Of a stretch of DNA of 64,000 bases, positions 33,535 through 41,936 are shown in pieces (the first letter of the stretch is position 1; each line of letters opens with the position of its first letter). The stretch is from contig JACOSY010000013.1 in the NCBI GenBank assembly GCA_016178595.1, positions 159,463-223,462 on the forward strand. Direction: 5' to 3'. Made by a program: the position numbers and the translations under genes. Source of the DNA: Ignavibacteria bacterium. Its GTDB lineage: Bacteria; Bacteroidota; Ignavibacteria; UBA10030; SZUA-254. Below the pieces are notes generated by a model. That model made no database searches, was not told the origin of the DNA, and saw only the letters and a program-made list of their open reading frames with translations.

Positions 33535-34364
33535 CGGACTACCGCCCCGGTAACAATCATGGCGAAGACGACAAAGCCCAATCCGGCATTAATCCTGAAG
33601 AAGGCAAGCTCGACGTTGGATGCTTTCCGCTGCTCGATCCACAGCATGCCGCCGGTGAGGAGCAAGAATGGTGTCGCGTACCACGTGCGGATTGTCGTGA
33701 AGAAGAGGAACGCAAGGCATGCAAACGCGACAAGGTGGAAAAATGACGACCATACGAGCGCTTTCTTTCTGCCGAAGCGGGAGACAAAAGAGTAGAGCCG
33801 CTCTTTGCGATCGAAATCTTCATCGAGTGTTGCATAAATGATATCGAACCCGGCACCCCAGAAAACGGTGAAGAGACACAGAAGAACTGCCGGCACGATA
33901 TTATCGAATGACGGAGATGCAGCAAAATACCCGCCAAGCGGCGCCATCGACATTCCAAGACCAACACCGAAGTGTGCAAGTGCTGTGAAGCGCTTCATGT
34001 AGGGATACACGGTGAAGATCACAAGTGGAATCGGTGAGAGCATCAAACAGAATGACGAGATGAGCGCTGCCGATCCAAAGTAGATTGCGCTGCCGGCAAT
34101 GAGAACACCGAGCGCCTCTTTCAATGTCATGTTCCCGCTTGGAAGCTCGCGCATTGCAGTTCGTGGATTGCGCTTATCGATATCGCGATCGATGATACGG
34201 TTGAGTGCAAAAGCAATTGTTCGCGCACCAACAGCGCTTACAAGGACGAAGAGCAAAAGTCTTACGGATGGAAGTTCCTGCATTCCCAGAAGAACACCGC
34301 TATAGATGAGTGGAAGCGTGAAGAGCGTATGCTCGATCTTGACAAAATCGAAGAATTTTTTCAA
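33531..34364 (-). CDS. mqnP: UbiA-family menaquinone polyprenyltransferase
   Basis: Integral membrane enzyme attaching the isoprenoid tail to the naphthoate ring. Two Asp-rich motifs: NRIIDRDIDKRNPRT and YATLDEDFDRKERL; about eight or nine TM helices. From the TTG at 34364 it is 277 residues, matching the family (KKFFDFVKIEHTLFTLPLIYSG at the N-terminus). The open frame runs to 34580 but adds a non-conserved, charged extension without a good start. First gene of the mqnP-ubiX-mqnL operon. Confidence 0.9.
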   Translation of the reverse strand: MKKFFDFVKIEHTLFTLPLIYSGVLLGMQELPSVRLLLFVLVSAVGARTIAFALNRIIDRDIDKRNPRTAMRELPSGNMTLKEALGVLIAGSAIYFGSAALISSFCLMLSPIPLVIFTVYPYMKRFTALAHFGVGLGMSMAPLGGYFAASPSFDNIVPAVLLCLFTVFWGAGFDIIYATLDEDFDRKERLYSFVSRFGRKKALVWSSFFHLVAFACLAFLFFTTIRTWYATPFLLLTGGMLWIEQRKASNVELAFFRINAGLGFVVFAMIVTGAVVR

Positions 34365-34615
34365 GGCGGTGTGTTGATTGATAGTACAATTTGAAAAAAT
34401 ATAGACAAAATTCAATTTCGAATCAAGAACGTCACGACCTGAAGAGAAACGAATCATCGCCATCCGGAGGAGGGAGCGGTTGCTACAGTGTCTTGATGAA
34501 ATCAAACGTAGCCATGTGCATTTCTTGAATCTTTCAATGGATTTGTGTATACTATCAGTTCGAAAACCGCAAAAATCCACCCTATTTGCACTTGCAAACG
34601 AAAGGAAGTAAAAGG

Positions 34616-36634
34616 ATGACCGTCGTTCGTGGGCTCATGGCAGCCCTTCTCGTTACCATTATATTTGCCGTCATGCCCGGATGTTCTCCGAAGGCCAGTG
34701 ACGTTGTCGTGCTCGAAGTTGGCACATCAAAAGTGAGTCTTGTCGAGTACGAAGATTTCTACACGCGCAACAGCGGAAGCCGTGACGCTGCAAAGCGCAG
34801 CTCGACGGAAGAGCGCGAGCACTTCCTCGATCTCCTGACCAATTACAAATTGAAATTGCAGGATGCCTATGACAACAGCCTTCTCGACGACCCTGAGATT
34901 CGGAAGGAGTTGGCGGAATACCGGTCGAGCCTCGCATCAACCTTTATGCTTGAACGCGAGATCACAGAGCCCGGTATCAAACAACTCTACGAGCGACGAA
35001 AAGTCAACATCCATGCTGGCCATATTTTGCTTTCGGTGAAACCAGATGCGTCACCCGAGGACACACTGAAAGCCTACACGAAGGCGCGAGATCTCATTCA
35101 AAGAGCAAAATCGGGCGAGTCATTCGATTCGTTGGCAATCCAATATTCGGAAGATCCCTCGGTGAAATCGAACCACGGCGATCTCTATTATTTTTCCAGC
35201 GGTGTGTGGGTGAAGCCATTCGAAGATGGCGCGTATGCCTTGAAAAAAGGCGAGATTTCTCCTTTGCCGGTTCGGTCGGTATTCGGCTATCATATCATCA
35301 AGGTACTCGACATCGAGCCATCCAGATCGCTTAGAGTTCGCCACATTATGGCACGTTTCCAATCGATGAATCCTGATTCTGCCGACAGTGCTGGGGCACT
35401 TATGCGAATTCATGGCATGCAAGATAGCTTGAAGAAGGGATGGGATTTCGAAAAACTCACAGTGAAGCTCTCTGAAGATGCAGGAAGTGCAAACGACGGC
35501 GGGTTGCTTCCATGGTTTGAACGGCGACGATTTGTCGAACCGTTTGAGCGCGCCGCATTTGCACTTAAACCTAATCAGCTTTCCGATATCGTACGCACGC
35601 CATTTGGCTTCCACCTGATCCGACTTGATAGCGTGACCGAACTAGCATCCTATACTCAATTGCATGATCAGCTCAAGAGTGTATACCAAAAAGCGCGGTA
35701 CAACGACGACTTTTCAACATACCTTGTCGAACTCAAAAAGGAATTTAACTACTCGTTCAACGAACAAACATTAGCCGCATTGCTTTCGCAACTCGATTCT
35801 ACGAAAACCACTGACGATAGCGCATGGGATGGCACAGTGAGCAAAGATGTGCGAGCGATGACGCTTCTGACCGTAGGTACACGATCATTTTCCGTTGACG
35901 AAATTCTTTCGGTCTTTGCAAGAAAGACTGAATATCGCGCAACCTCACTGCGTCGACCCGAGCTTACCCCAAAGTTTGAACGGATTGCAGAGACGGTTCT
36001 GCTGGATGCGAAATCGGCTGGGCTGGAATCACGCTATCCCGAGTTCGCAGCATTGATGAAGGAGTATACGGATGGCGTCGTGCTCTATAAGGCTGAACAA
36101 CTCGAGGTCTGGAACAAAACCTCAGTCACAGATTCAGCATTGAAAGCGTACTTTGAGCGGAACCGGGACAAGTTTATATTCCCTGAACGTGTCAACATTA
36201 ACGAAATTAATCTTGAATCGGATACACTTGCCGTTTTGGTGTATGATTCACTCGTTCACGGCGCTGATTTTAGCAGCCTTGCTTCGCGATGGAATGACGA
36301 TCAAAGCCTAAAGCTGCAAAAAGGCGCGCGTGGACTTGTGAACGTCGAGACTGACGAAGCTTCCAAGCATGCAGCCTCATTGAACGTCGGTGAATTTTCG
36401 GAGCCGATCGATCTTGAACAAGGAGGCTCTGTCATTGTTCAGCTTGTCGGCCGGGAGCCTGCTCGCCAAAAGACGTACGAGGAAGCAGGCGCCGAAGTCT
36501 CAAACGCCTATCAGGAGTATGCCTCCAAGCAGCTCGAGCAGAACTGGATCGAACGGATCAAACAGCGGCATCCGATCAAGCAGTACAAGGAAAATTTGAA
36601 GAAGGCATTCGAATCGCAGCACCCATCCCGTTAA
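34616..36634 (+). CDS. Multi-domain PpiC/parvulin-type foldase lipoprotein
   Basis: 672 residues from the ATG at 34616. Lipoprotein signal ending IIFAVMPGC, then a SurA-like N-terminal helical part and two clear parvulin rotamase domains (about residues 125-245, NIHAGHILLSVKPDASPEDT to GYHIIKVLDIEP; and about 250-350, LRVRHIMARF to FGFHLIRLD), plus a third degenerate one near the C-terminus (INEINLESDTL to VIVQLVGRE). A periplasmic peptidyl-prolyl isomerase/chaperone for outer-membrane proteins. First of three consecutive foldase genes. Confidence 0.85.
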   Translation: MTVVRGLMAALLVTIIFAVMPGCSPKASDVVVLEVGTSKVSLVEYEDFYTRNSGSRDAAKRSSTEEREHFLDLLTNYKLKLQDAYDNSLLDDPEIRKELAEYRSSLASTFMLEREITEPGIKQLYERRKVNIHAGHILLSVKPDASPEDTLKAYTKARDLIQRAKSGESFDSLAIQYSEDPSVKSNHGDLYYFSSGVWVKPFEDGAYALKKGEISPLPVRSVFGYHIIKVLDIEPSRSLRVRHIMARFQSMNPDSADSAGALMRIHGMQDSLKKGWDFEKLTVKLSEDAGSANDGGLLPWFERRRFVEPFERAAFALKPNQLSDIVRTPFGFHLIRLDSVTELASYTQLHDQLKSVYQKARYNDDFSTYLVELKKEFNYSFNEQTLAALLSQLDSTKTTDDSAWDGTVSKDVRAMTLLTVGTRSFSVDEILSVFARKTEYRATSLRRPELTPKFERIAETVLLDAKSAGLESRYPEFAALMKEYTDGVVLYKAEQLEVWNKTSVTDSALKAYFERNRDKFIFPERVNINEINLESDTLAVLVYDSLVHGADFSSLASRWNDDQSLKLQKGARGLVNVETDEASKHAASLNVGEFSEPIDLEQGGSVIVQLVGREPARQKTYEEAGAEVSNAYQEYASKQLEQNWIERIKQRHPIKQYKENLKKAFESQHPSR

Positions 36635-36684
36635 GTAGATCTCGTCTAAACACGTGGCTCGTAGTCAGTACGACGGTATTCTCG

Positions 36685-37515
36685 TTGTGGGTCGTCGGCT
36701 GCCAATCGCAACCGGGGACGAACAGGAAACAAGTCATTGCCCGCGTTGGCGATGTCGAACTCACAATCGACGAGGCAAAGCTTTATATCGATACGACAAG
36801 AGGTGAAGTTGATGCGCAACTTCGGAATTACGTTTCGTACTGGGTGAATACCGAGCTTGTCTATCATGAGGCAAAACGTTTGGGGATTGACCGGTCGGAA
36901 GAGTTTACCCGCCAGCTCGCAGGCGTTGAGCAACACCTCGCAGGCCAACTTTTCCTCGATCGCAAGGTGTATACCGACAGCGAGAATGTACGCGACGAAG
37001 CACTGCAGGAATACTTCACAGTCCACGCCTCGGAATTCATCATCCACGACGATATGGTGAAACTGAATGTTGCCGCCTTCAACAACCGCGAGCGGGCAAG
37101 TGCGTTTGCCGCGCATGTTTCGCAGGGCACATCGTGGAGCGATGCCATCACACATCTACAGAAAGATACCGTAACGGCTTCCGGTATTCTCTCCTCCACC
37201 GTTGGTGAGTACTTCACCCCGCAAACACTTTTCCCACGAGAACTCTGGAAGGTAGCGCAGGCCCTCGACGTGAACGAAGTCTCATTCCCGATAAAGACAC
37301 TTGCAGGCTACGTGATCATCCAGGTACTTGGAAGCCTTAAGCAGGGTAGTCCGGCAACGTATGAGCTTGCCCGGGACGAGGCACGACAACGCTTCCTTCT
37401 CGATCGCCGGCGGCGGCAATACGATGAATTGCTCGAAACCCTGCGAAAGCGATACACAGTTCAAGTATTATTAGATTCACGCATTGCATCGGATTCAACC
37501 CATGCTCATGAATAA
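36685..37515 (+). CDS. PpiC-related periplasmic protein, start codon unclear
   Basis: 276 residues from a TTG. The body (RVGDVELTIDEAKLYID, EEFTRQLAGVEQHLAGQLFL, FTVHASEFIIHDD, SFPIKTLAGYVIIQVLGS) matches the peptidyl-prolyl isomerase/trigger-like chaperone group. The N-terminus is a puzzle: the open frame continues upstream and reads RLNTWLVVSTTVFSLWVVGC, a fine lipoprotein signal, but contains no ATG, GTG or TTG before the upstream gene's end. Start could be a rare codon inside the upstream gene, or a base may be wrong. It overlaps the next gene by 14 bp. Confidence 0.7.
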   Translation: MWVVGCQSQPGTNRKQVIARVGDVELTIDEAKLYIDTTRGEVDAQLRNYVSYWVNTELVYHEAKRLGIDRSEEFTRQLAGVEQHLAGQLFLDRKVYTDSENVRDEALQEYFTVHASEFIIHDDMVKLNVAAFNNRERASAFAAHVSQGTSWSDAITHLQKDTVTASGILSSTVGEYFTPQTLFPRELWKVAQALDVNEVSFPIKTLAGYVIIQVLGSLKQGSPATYELARDEARQRFLLDRRRRQYDELLETLRKRYTVQVLLDSRIASDSTHAHE

Positions 37516-38800
37516 GTTTCTGTTCACTCTCATATTGCTTTGTCTCTCGATTCTCGGTGAAGTGTCTGTGGTTGCCCAGCTGACAGTCGTCGATCGGATT
37601 GTTGCCGTTGTCGGGAAGGAACCCATCCTGCTATCAGACCTCAACGCACAGGTGGAATTCTATACATTGAATAACCGCGTCGATTCTTCCACGCCGGGGC
37701 TCAAACAACAGGTGCTTGATGCAATGGTCAACGAGAAGCTGATGTTAGCAAGCGCGCAGGAGGATACGAACATCGCCGTGAGGGAAGAAGACATCACCAA
37801 TCAGCTTGAAGCACTCATCGCCCAGCGCATTCAGCAGGTCGGCTCGGAGCAGCGGCTGGCAGAACTCTACGGTATGCCTATTAGCCGCATCAAGCGCGAA
37901 TTCCGCGACGAGACACGCAAGCAACTGATGGTGCAAATGCTGCAGCAATCGAAGTTTGGCAATATCCAGGTCTCGCGACGCGAAGTAGAGGAATTTTTTT
38001 CACAGTACAAGGATAGTCTGCCGGCAGTGCCGGAAGAAGTAGAAGTCTATCATATCTTCAAAGTTCCGTCAGTGAGTATTACGGCGAAGAATGCCATCCG
38101 TACAAAGGCCCAGCACATCCTTGATTCCATCCGCGCAGGCGGAGACTTTGCCGATTTTGCCCGGCGCTACTCTGAAGATCGCGCAACTGCGACATCCGGC
38201 GGCGATTTAGGGTCGTGGCACAGAGGGCAGTTCGTCGCCGAGTTCGAAGAGGCAGTATTCTCTTTGAAGGAAGGAGACTTATCCAACGTCGTTGAGACGT
38301 CTCGCGGATTTCATATCGTTCAACTCCTCGAACGCCGCGGCGACCTGGTGCATGCACGTCAGATCCTTTTCAAAGTAGGTCTCGATACGGCCGGCGTTCA
38401 GGAAACAAAAGCGCTCTTGCGGTCATTGAAAGATAGCGTTCTCAATAGACAGGCGATGTTCGCGGATATTGCGAAGAGGCATTCCGACGACAAGGAAACC
38501 GCGCCGCTCGGCGGATATCTCGGTGAATACCCGCTTACACAACTTGATAAATCTCTCCAGGACGTTGTCAAGGATTTGAAGGAAGGCGAGATCAGCGAGC
38601 CGATGGAAGTTTCTGCCGGAACAACATCCACCGGTTACCAGGTCGTTTATGTAAAGAAGCGCGTGCCGGAACATGCCATGAACATACAGAATGACTGGAA
38701 GCGCATCGAGCAACTTGCCATGCAGTTCAAACGTACGAATGAGTACCAGAAGTGGATCAAGGAACTTCGATCTGAAATCTACTGGGACATTCGATTATAA
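37502..38800 (+). CDS. SurA-type periplasmic chaperone / peptidyl-prolyl isomerase
   Basis: 432 residues with a Sec signal (MNKFLFTLILLCLSILGEVSVVAQ). SurA N-domain (VVDRIVAVVGKEPILLSDLN, LMLASAQEDTNIAVREEDI), then two parvulin domains (VEVYHIFKVPSVS to GFHIVQLLERRGD; VHARQILFKVGLD to GYQVVYVKKR). It helps outer-membrane proteins fold. Two ATGs (37502, 37508) are close together; the second gives a classic signal peptide. Its 5' end lies inside the previous gene. Confidence 0.9.
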   Translation: MLMNKFLFTLILLCLSILGEVSVVAQLTVVDRIVAVVGKEPILLSDLNAQVEFYTLNNRVDSSTPGLKQQVLDAMVNEKLMLASAQEDTNIAVREEDITNQLEALIAQRIQQVGSEQRLAELYGMPISRIKREFRDETRKQLMVQMLQQSKFGNIQVSRREVEEFFSQYKDSLPAVPEEVEVYHIFKVPSVSITAKNAIRTKAQHILDSIRAGGDFADFARRYSEDRATATSGGDLGSWHRGQFVAEFEEAVFSLKEGDLSNVVETSRGFHIVQLLERRGDLVHARQILFKVGLDTAGVQETKALLRSLKDSVLNRQAMFADIAKRHSDDKETAPLGGYLGEYPLTQLDKSLQDVVKDLKEGEISEPMEVSAGTTSTGYQVVYVKKRVPEHAMNIQNDWKRIEQLAMQFKRTNEYQKWIKELRSEIYWDIRL

Positions 38801-38814
38801 TAGAGAGGGAACTT

Positions 38815-39819
38815 GTGAGCGTACGACCGAATGTGAAACAACTGAATGATGTCGAAGCAGTCCAATCGCTGCAACAGAGTTTCAATGCCATCAGGTCCGA
38901 GATCGGAAAGGCAATCATCGGGCAGGAGAAGATCGTCGAGCAACTGCTCATCTCGCTCCTGGCGCGTGGTCATTGTTTGCTGGTGGGTGTGCCGGGATTA
39001 GCGAAGACACTCCTCATCAAGACGCTGGCCGAAGTGCTGGACCTGAGGTTCAGCCGCATCCAGTTCACGCCCGATTTGATGCCGAGCGATATCACAGGAA
39101 CGGAAATCATTGAAGACGACCGTGCAACGGGGCGAAAGTCGTTCAAGTTCGTCAAAGGTCCTGTCTTTGCAAATATTCTCCTTGCCGATGAAATCAATCG
39201 CACACCTCCAAAGACGCAAGCGGCGCTTCTCGAGGCGATGCAAGAGCACCACGTGACAGCGGCAGGTCAGAAGTACGTTCTCGAAGAGCCGTTCTTCGTT
39301 CTGGCAACCCAGAATCCGATCGAACAGGAAGGAACGTATCCGCTTCCCGAAGCGCAGCTCGATCGTTTCATGTTCAATCTCTGGCTCGACTATCCGTCGG
39401 AAAAAGAAGAGCAGGAGATCGTCAAATCAACAACAAGTATGTACGTCCCAAAGCTCGATCATATCCTCGGGACGGAAGAAATACTCTTCTACCAAGATCT
39501 CGTGCGTCGCGTACCCGTCGCTGATAACGTCATTGCGTACGCCGTTGGACTTGTAACGCGCACTCGGCCGAAAATGGCGAATGCTCCACAGTTTATCCGG
39601 GATTGGCTTAGCTGGGGTGCCGGTCCACGTGCATCGCAGTACCTTATCCTTGGCGCGAAAACCCGTGCAATCCTGGACGGTCGTCACTCCCCCGATATCG
39701 ATGACGTGCGGAGCGTAGTCGGGCCGGTGTTGCGGCATCGCATCGTGCCGAACTTCAATGCCGAAGCCGACGGCGTCACTTCCATCCAGATTATCGAGAA
39801 GCTTCTCGAAAACGACTGA
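38815..39819 (+). CDS. MoxR-family AAA+ ATPase
   Basis: 334 residues. GTG start after GAGAGGGAACTT. Walker A GVPGLAKTLLIKT, Walker B ILLADEINRTPPKTQAALLEAMQE, sensor 1 FFVLATQNPIEQEGTYPLPEAQLDRF, C-terminal lid with ARASQ-like GPRASQYLILGAKTRAI. MoxR ATPases act as chaperones together with VWA proteins; the VWA membrane protein two genes downstream is the natural partner. The DUF58 protein usually in such operons is not present. Confidence 0.92.
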   Translation: MSVRPNVKQLNDVEAVQSLQQSFNAIRSEIGKAIIGQEKIVEQLLISLLARGHCLLVGVPGLAKTLLIKTLAEVLDLRFSRIQFTPDLMPSDITGTEIIEDDRATGRKSFKFVKGPVFANILLADEINRTPPKTQAALLEAMQEHHVTAAGQKYVLEEPFFVLATQNPIEQEGTYPLPEAQLDRFMFNLWLDYPSEKEEQEIVKSTTSMYVPKLDHILGTEEILFYQDLVRRVPVADNVIAYAVGLVTRTRPKMANAPQFIRDWLSWGAGPRASQYLILGAKTRAILDGRHSPDIDDVRSVVGPVLRHRIVPNFNAEADGVTSIQIIEKLLEND

Positions 39820-39828
39820 GGTAAACGA

Positions 39829-41931
39829 GTGGGCACGTGTGGACTTCGAATGTCGCTTCACCTGCGGGCGGGCGTACGGTTCACCGTCTTTCTCTCGCTG
39901 GGTCTTTCCAATGTTTGTTCTACACGATCACAGACGAAGTATTGGGTGTACTTCATCGACAAGGGACCGGTTGCTACCGAAGGTAACACTGCATTCATGA
40001 AAGGCTCTCCCGCATACGAGCACGCTCGAGTGATTGTTCAGCCGCGGGCACTTGTTCGCCGGTCGAAGGTTCTGCCGAATGAATCACTTCTTGATGCTGC
40101 CGACCTCCCGGTGTACCGACCGTATATTGATGAAGTACGCGGTACAGGTGGAGTTCCAGCGCGGGAAAGCAGGTGGTTGAATGCGGCAAGTTTCTGGCTC
40201 TCGCGAGAACAGATCGAGCGTGCGAGAACACTTCCATGTGTGCAAAAGGTCGAACCTGTCGTTGTCTTCCACGGTCGAAAGTTGGAATTTCGGGAAGAGG
40301 ATATCCGGTCGTTTGGAAAGGCTACTGCCATTGATTACGGCGCATCGTTTGCACAAGAACAGATGATCAACGTGCCGGCGCTTCATACTGCGGGCATTAC
40401 AGGACATGGTGTATTGATTGGAATGCTCGATACAGGATTTCGTTGGCGCACGCATGAAGCGCTTCGTGGACTGAAGGTCGTTGCCGAACACGATTTCATC
40501 TTCAACGATGACGTGACGGCGAATCAAGTAAGTGACCGGTCAGACCAGGATTTTCACGGGACATTAACATTGTCGCTTGTGAGTGGGTATGTACCCGGCA
40601 TCCTGGTAAGTCCTGCCTTCAATGCATCGTTTATCTTGGGGAAGACAGAAGACGTGCGAAGTGAAACTCGCGTCGAGGAAGACAACTGGGAGGCAGCAAT
40701 CGAGTGGATGGAAGCGAGTGGTGTGGATGTCGTCAGCAGCTCGCTGGGCTATGATATTTTCGATGATGGGACAGGGTACACATGGGCTCACGGCGATTTC
40801 AACGGCCGCACGTCGGTAACAGCAAAAGCAGCAGCACGCGCAGCCCTGCTTGGCGTCGTTGTCTGCAATGCGATGGGGAATGAGGGAAATGGTGATGGAA
40901 TCACTGGAACGCTTATTACTCCTGCCGATGCCGATAGCATTATTTCTGTCGGCGCAGTGTCATTCACACGAGAGCTTGCCGGTTTTAGCTCAACCGGCCC
41001 GACGAGCGATGGCAGGATCAAACCGGACGTGGTTGCCCCCGGCGTTCGCGGCATGATATGCGCGGTGCCGCCCAATTCGTACACGACGACAATTGACGGA
41101 ACATCACTTGCAACACCAATGGTTGCTGGTGCAGCAGCGCTTCTCCTTGCCGCGAGGCCGGAGCTTACGCCTGTTCAGGTACGAGACATCCTTCGTTCGA
41201 CTGCCGATACAATCGATATCGTACATTTTCCTATACGCCCAAATAATTTTACAGGGTGGGGACTGGTAAATGCCTTCAATGCCGCGCTCTCCTTCGGACC
41301 GATCTTCAGCGATACCGTTGCGGCTCGTGTAGTAAACTCACAGAGCGTCGTGTCCACGATCATCGTCTCGAGGTTTGGTTTGAAGACGAGCACGGTTATG
41401 CTGCATTACGCCGTCGGACCCGATACGAATTTTTTAGCACTCTCGATGTCTCTTGACTCGTCGATGTTCTTCCTGACGTCGGGTCAATACTCAGCAACGA
41501 TTCCGCAAGTTCCACAAGGCACGCCTGTTCGGTTCATCATCGAGGCAAGCGACAGTGGTGGCCACGCTTACCAGAGCCCAGCACAAATCACCGAGAGTGT
41601 ATGGCAACTACAATACGGCATGGAAGGAGCGCGGCGTATTTCGACCACCCTGCAAAATATCCCGGAAGGCTACGCGCTGTACCAGAATTATCCCAATCCA
41701 TTCAATACGCAGACGATAATCGAGTATGATGTACCTGCGCGGGAATACGTGAGCTTAAAGGTTTATAACGTCGTTGGCCAGGAAATTGCCACGCTCGTGA
41801 GCGGAATCCACGATGCCGGAACAAAGTTTCATAAACCATTCGACGCGAAGAACTTACCCAGTGGTGTCTTTTTCTATCGTTTGGCGACACCGTCCTTCAC
41901 TATCACCAAGAAGATGGTGCTTATCCGGTAA
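39829..41931 (+). CDS. Secreted subtilisin-like protease with C-terminal sorting module
   Basis: 700 residues, GTG start, signal-like hydrophobic segment (FTVFLSLGLSNVCS). Peptidase S8 triad Asp201 (GMLDTGF), His243 (FHGT) and Ser426 (GTSLATPMVAG). From about residue 620 comes YALYQNYPNPFNTQTIIEYD followed by VSLKVYNVVGQEIATLVSG and GVFFYRL, the type IX secretion/Por-type C-terminal sorting domain common in Ignavibacteria and relatives. It should be exported and anchored or released at the cell surface. It lies in the foldase/MoxR run. Confidence 0.9.
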   Translation: MGTCGLRMSLHLRAGVRFTVFLSLGLSNVCSTRSQTKYWVYFIDKGPVATEGNTAFMKGSPAYEHARVIVQPRALVRRSKVLPNESLLDAADLPVYRPYIDEVRGTGGVPARESRWLNAASFWLSREQIERARTLPCVQKVEPVVVFHGRKLEFREEDIRSFGKATAIDYGASFAQEQMINVPALHTAGITGHGVLIGMLDTGFRWRTHEALRGLKVVAEHDFIFNDDVTANQVSDRSDQDFHGTLTLSLVSGYVPGILVSPAFNASFILGKTEDVRSETRVEEDNWEAAIEWMEASGVDVVSSSLGYDIFDDGTGYTWAHGDFNGRTSVTAKAAARAALLGVVVCNAMGNEGNGDGITGTLITPADADSIISVGAVSFTRELAGFSSTGPTSDGRIKPDVVAPGVRGMICAVPPNSYTTTIDGTSLATPMVAGAAALLLAARPELTPVQVRDILRSTADTIDIVHFPIRPNNFTGWGLVNAFNAALSFGPIFSDTVAARVVNSQSVVSTIIVSRFGLKTSTVMLHYAVGPDTNFLALSMSLDSSMFFLTSGQYSATIPQVPQGTPVRFIIEASDSGGHAYQSPAQITESVWQLQYGMEGARRISTTLQNIPEGYALYQNYPNPFNTQTIIEYDVPAREYVSLKVYNVVGQEIATLVSGIHDAGTKFHKPFDAKNLPSGVFFYRLATPSFTITKKMVLIR

Positions 41932-41936
41932 TCACG

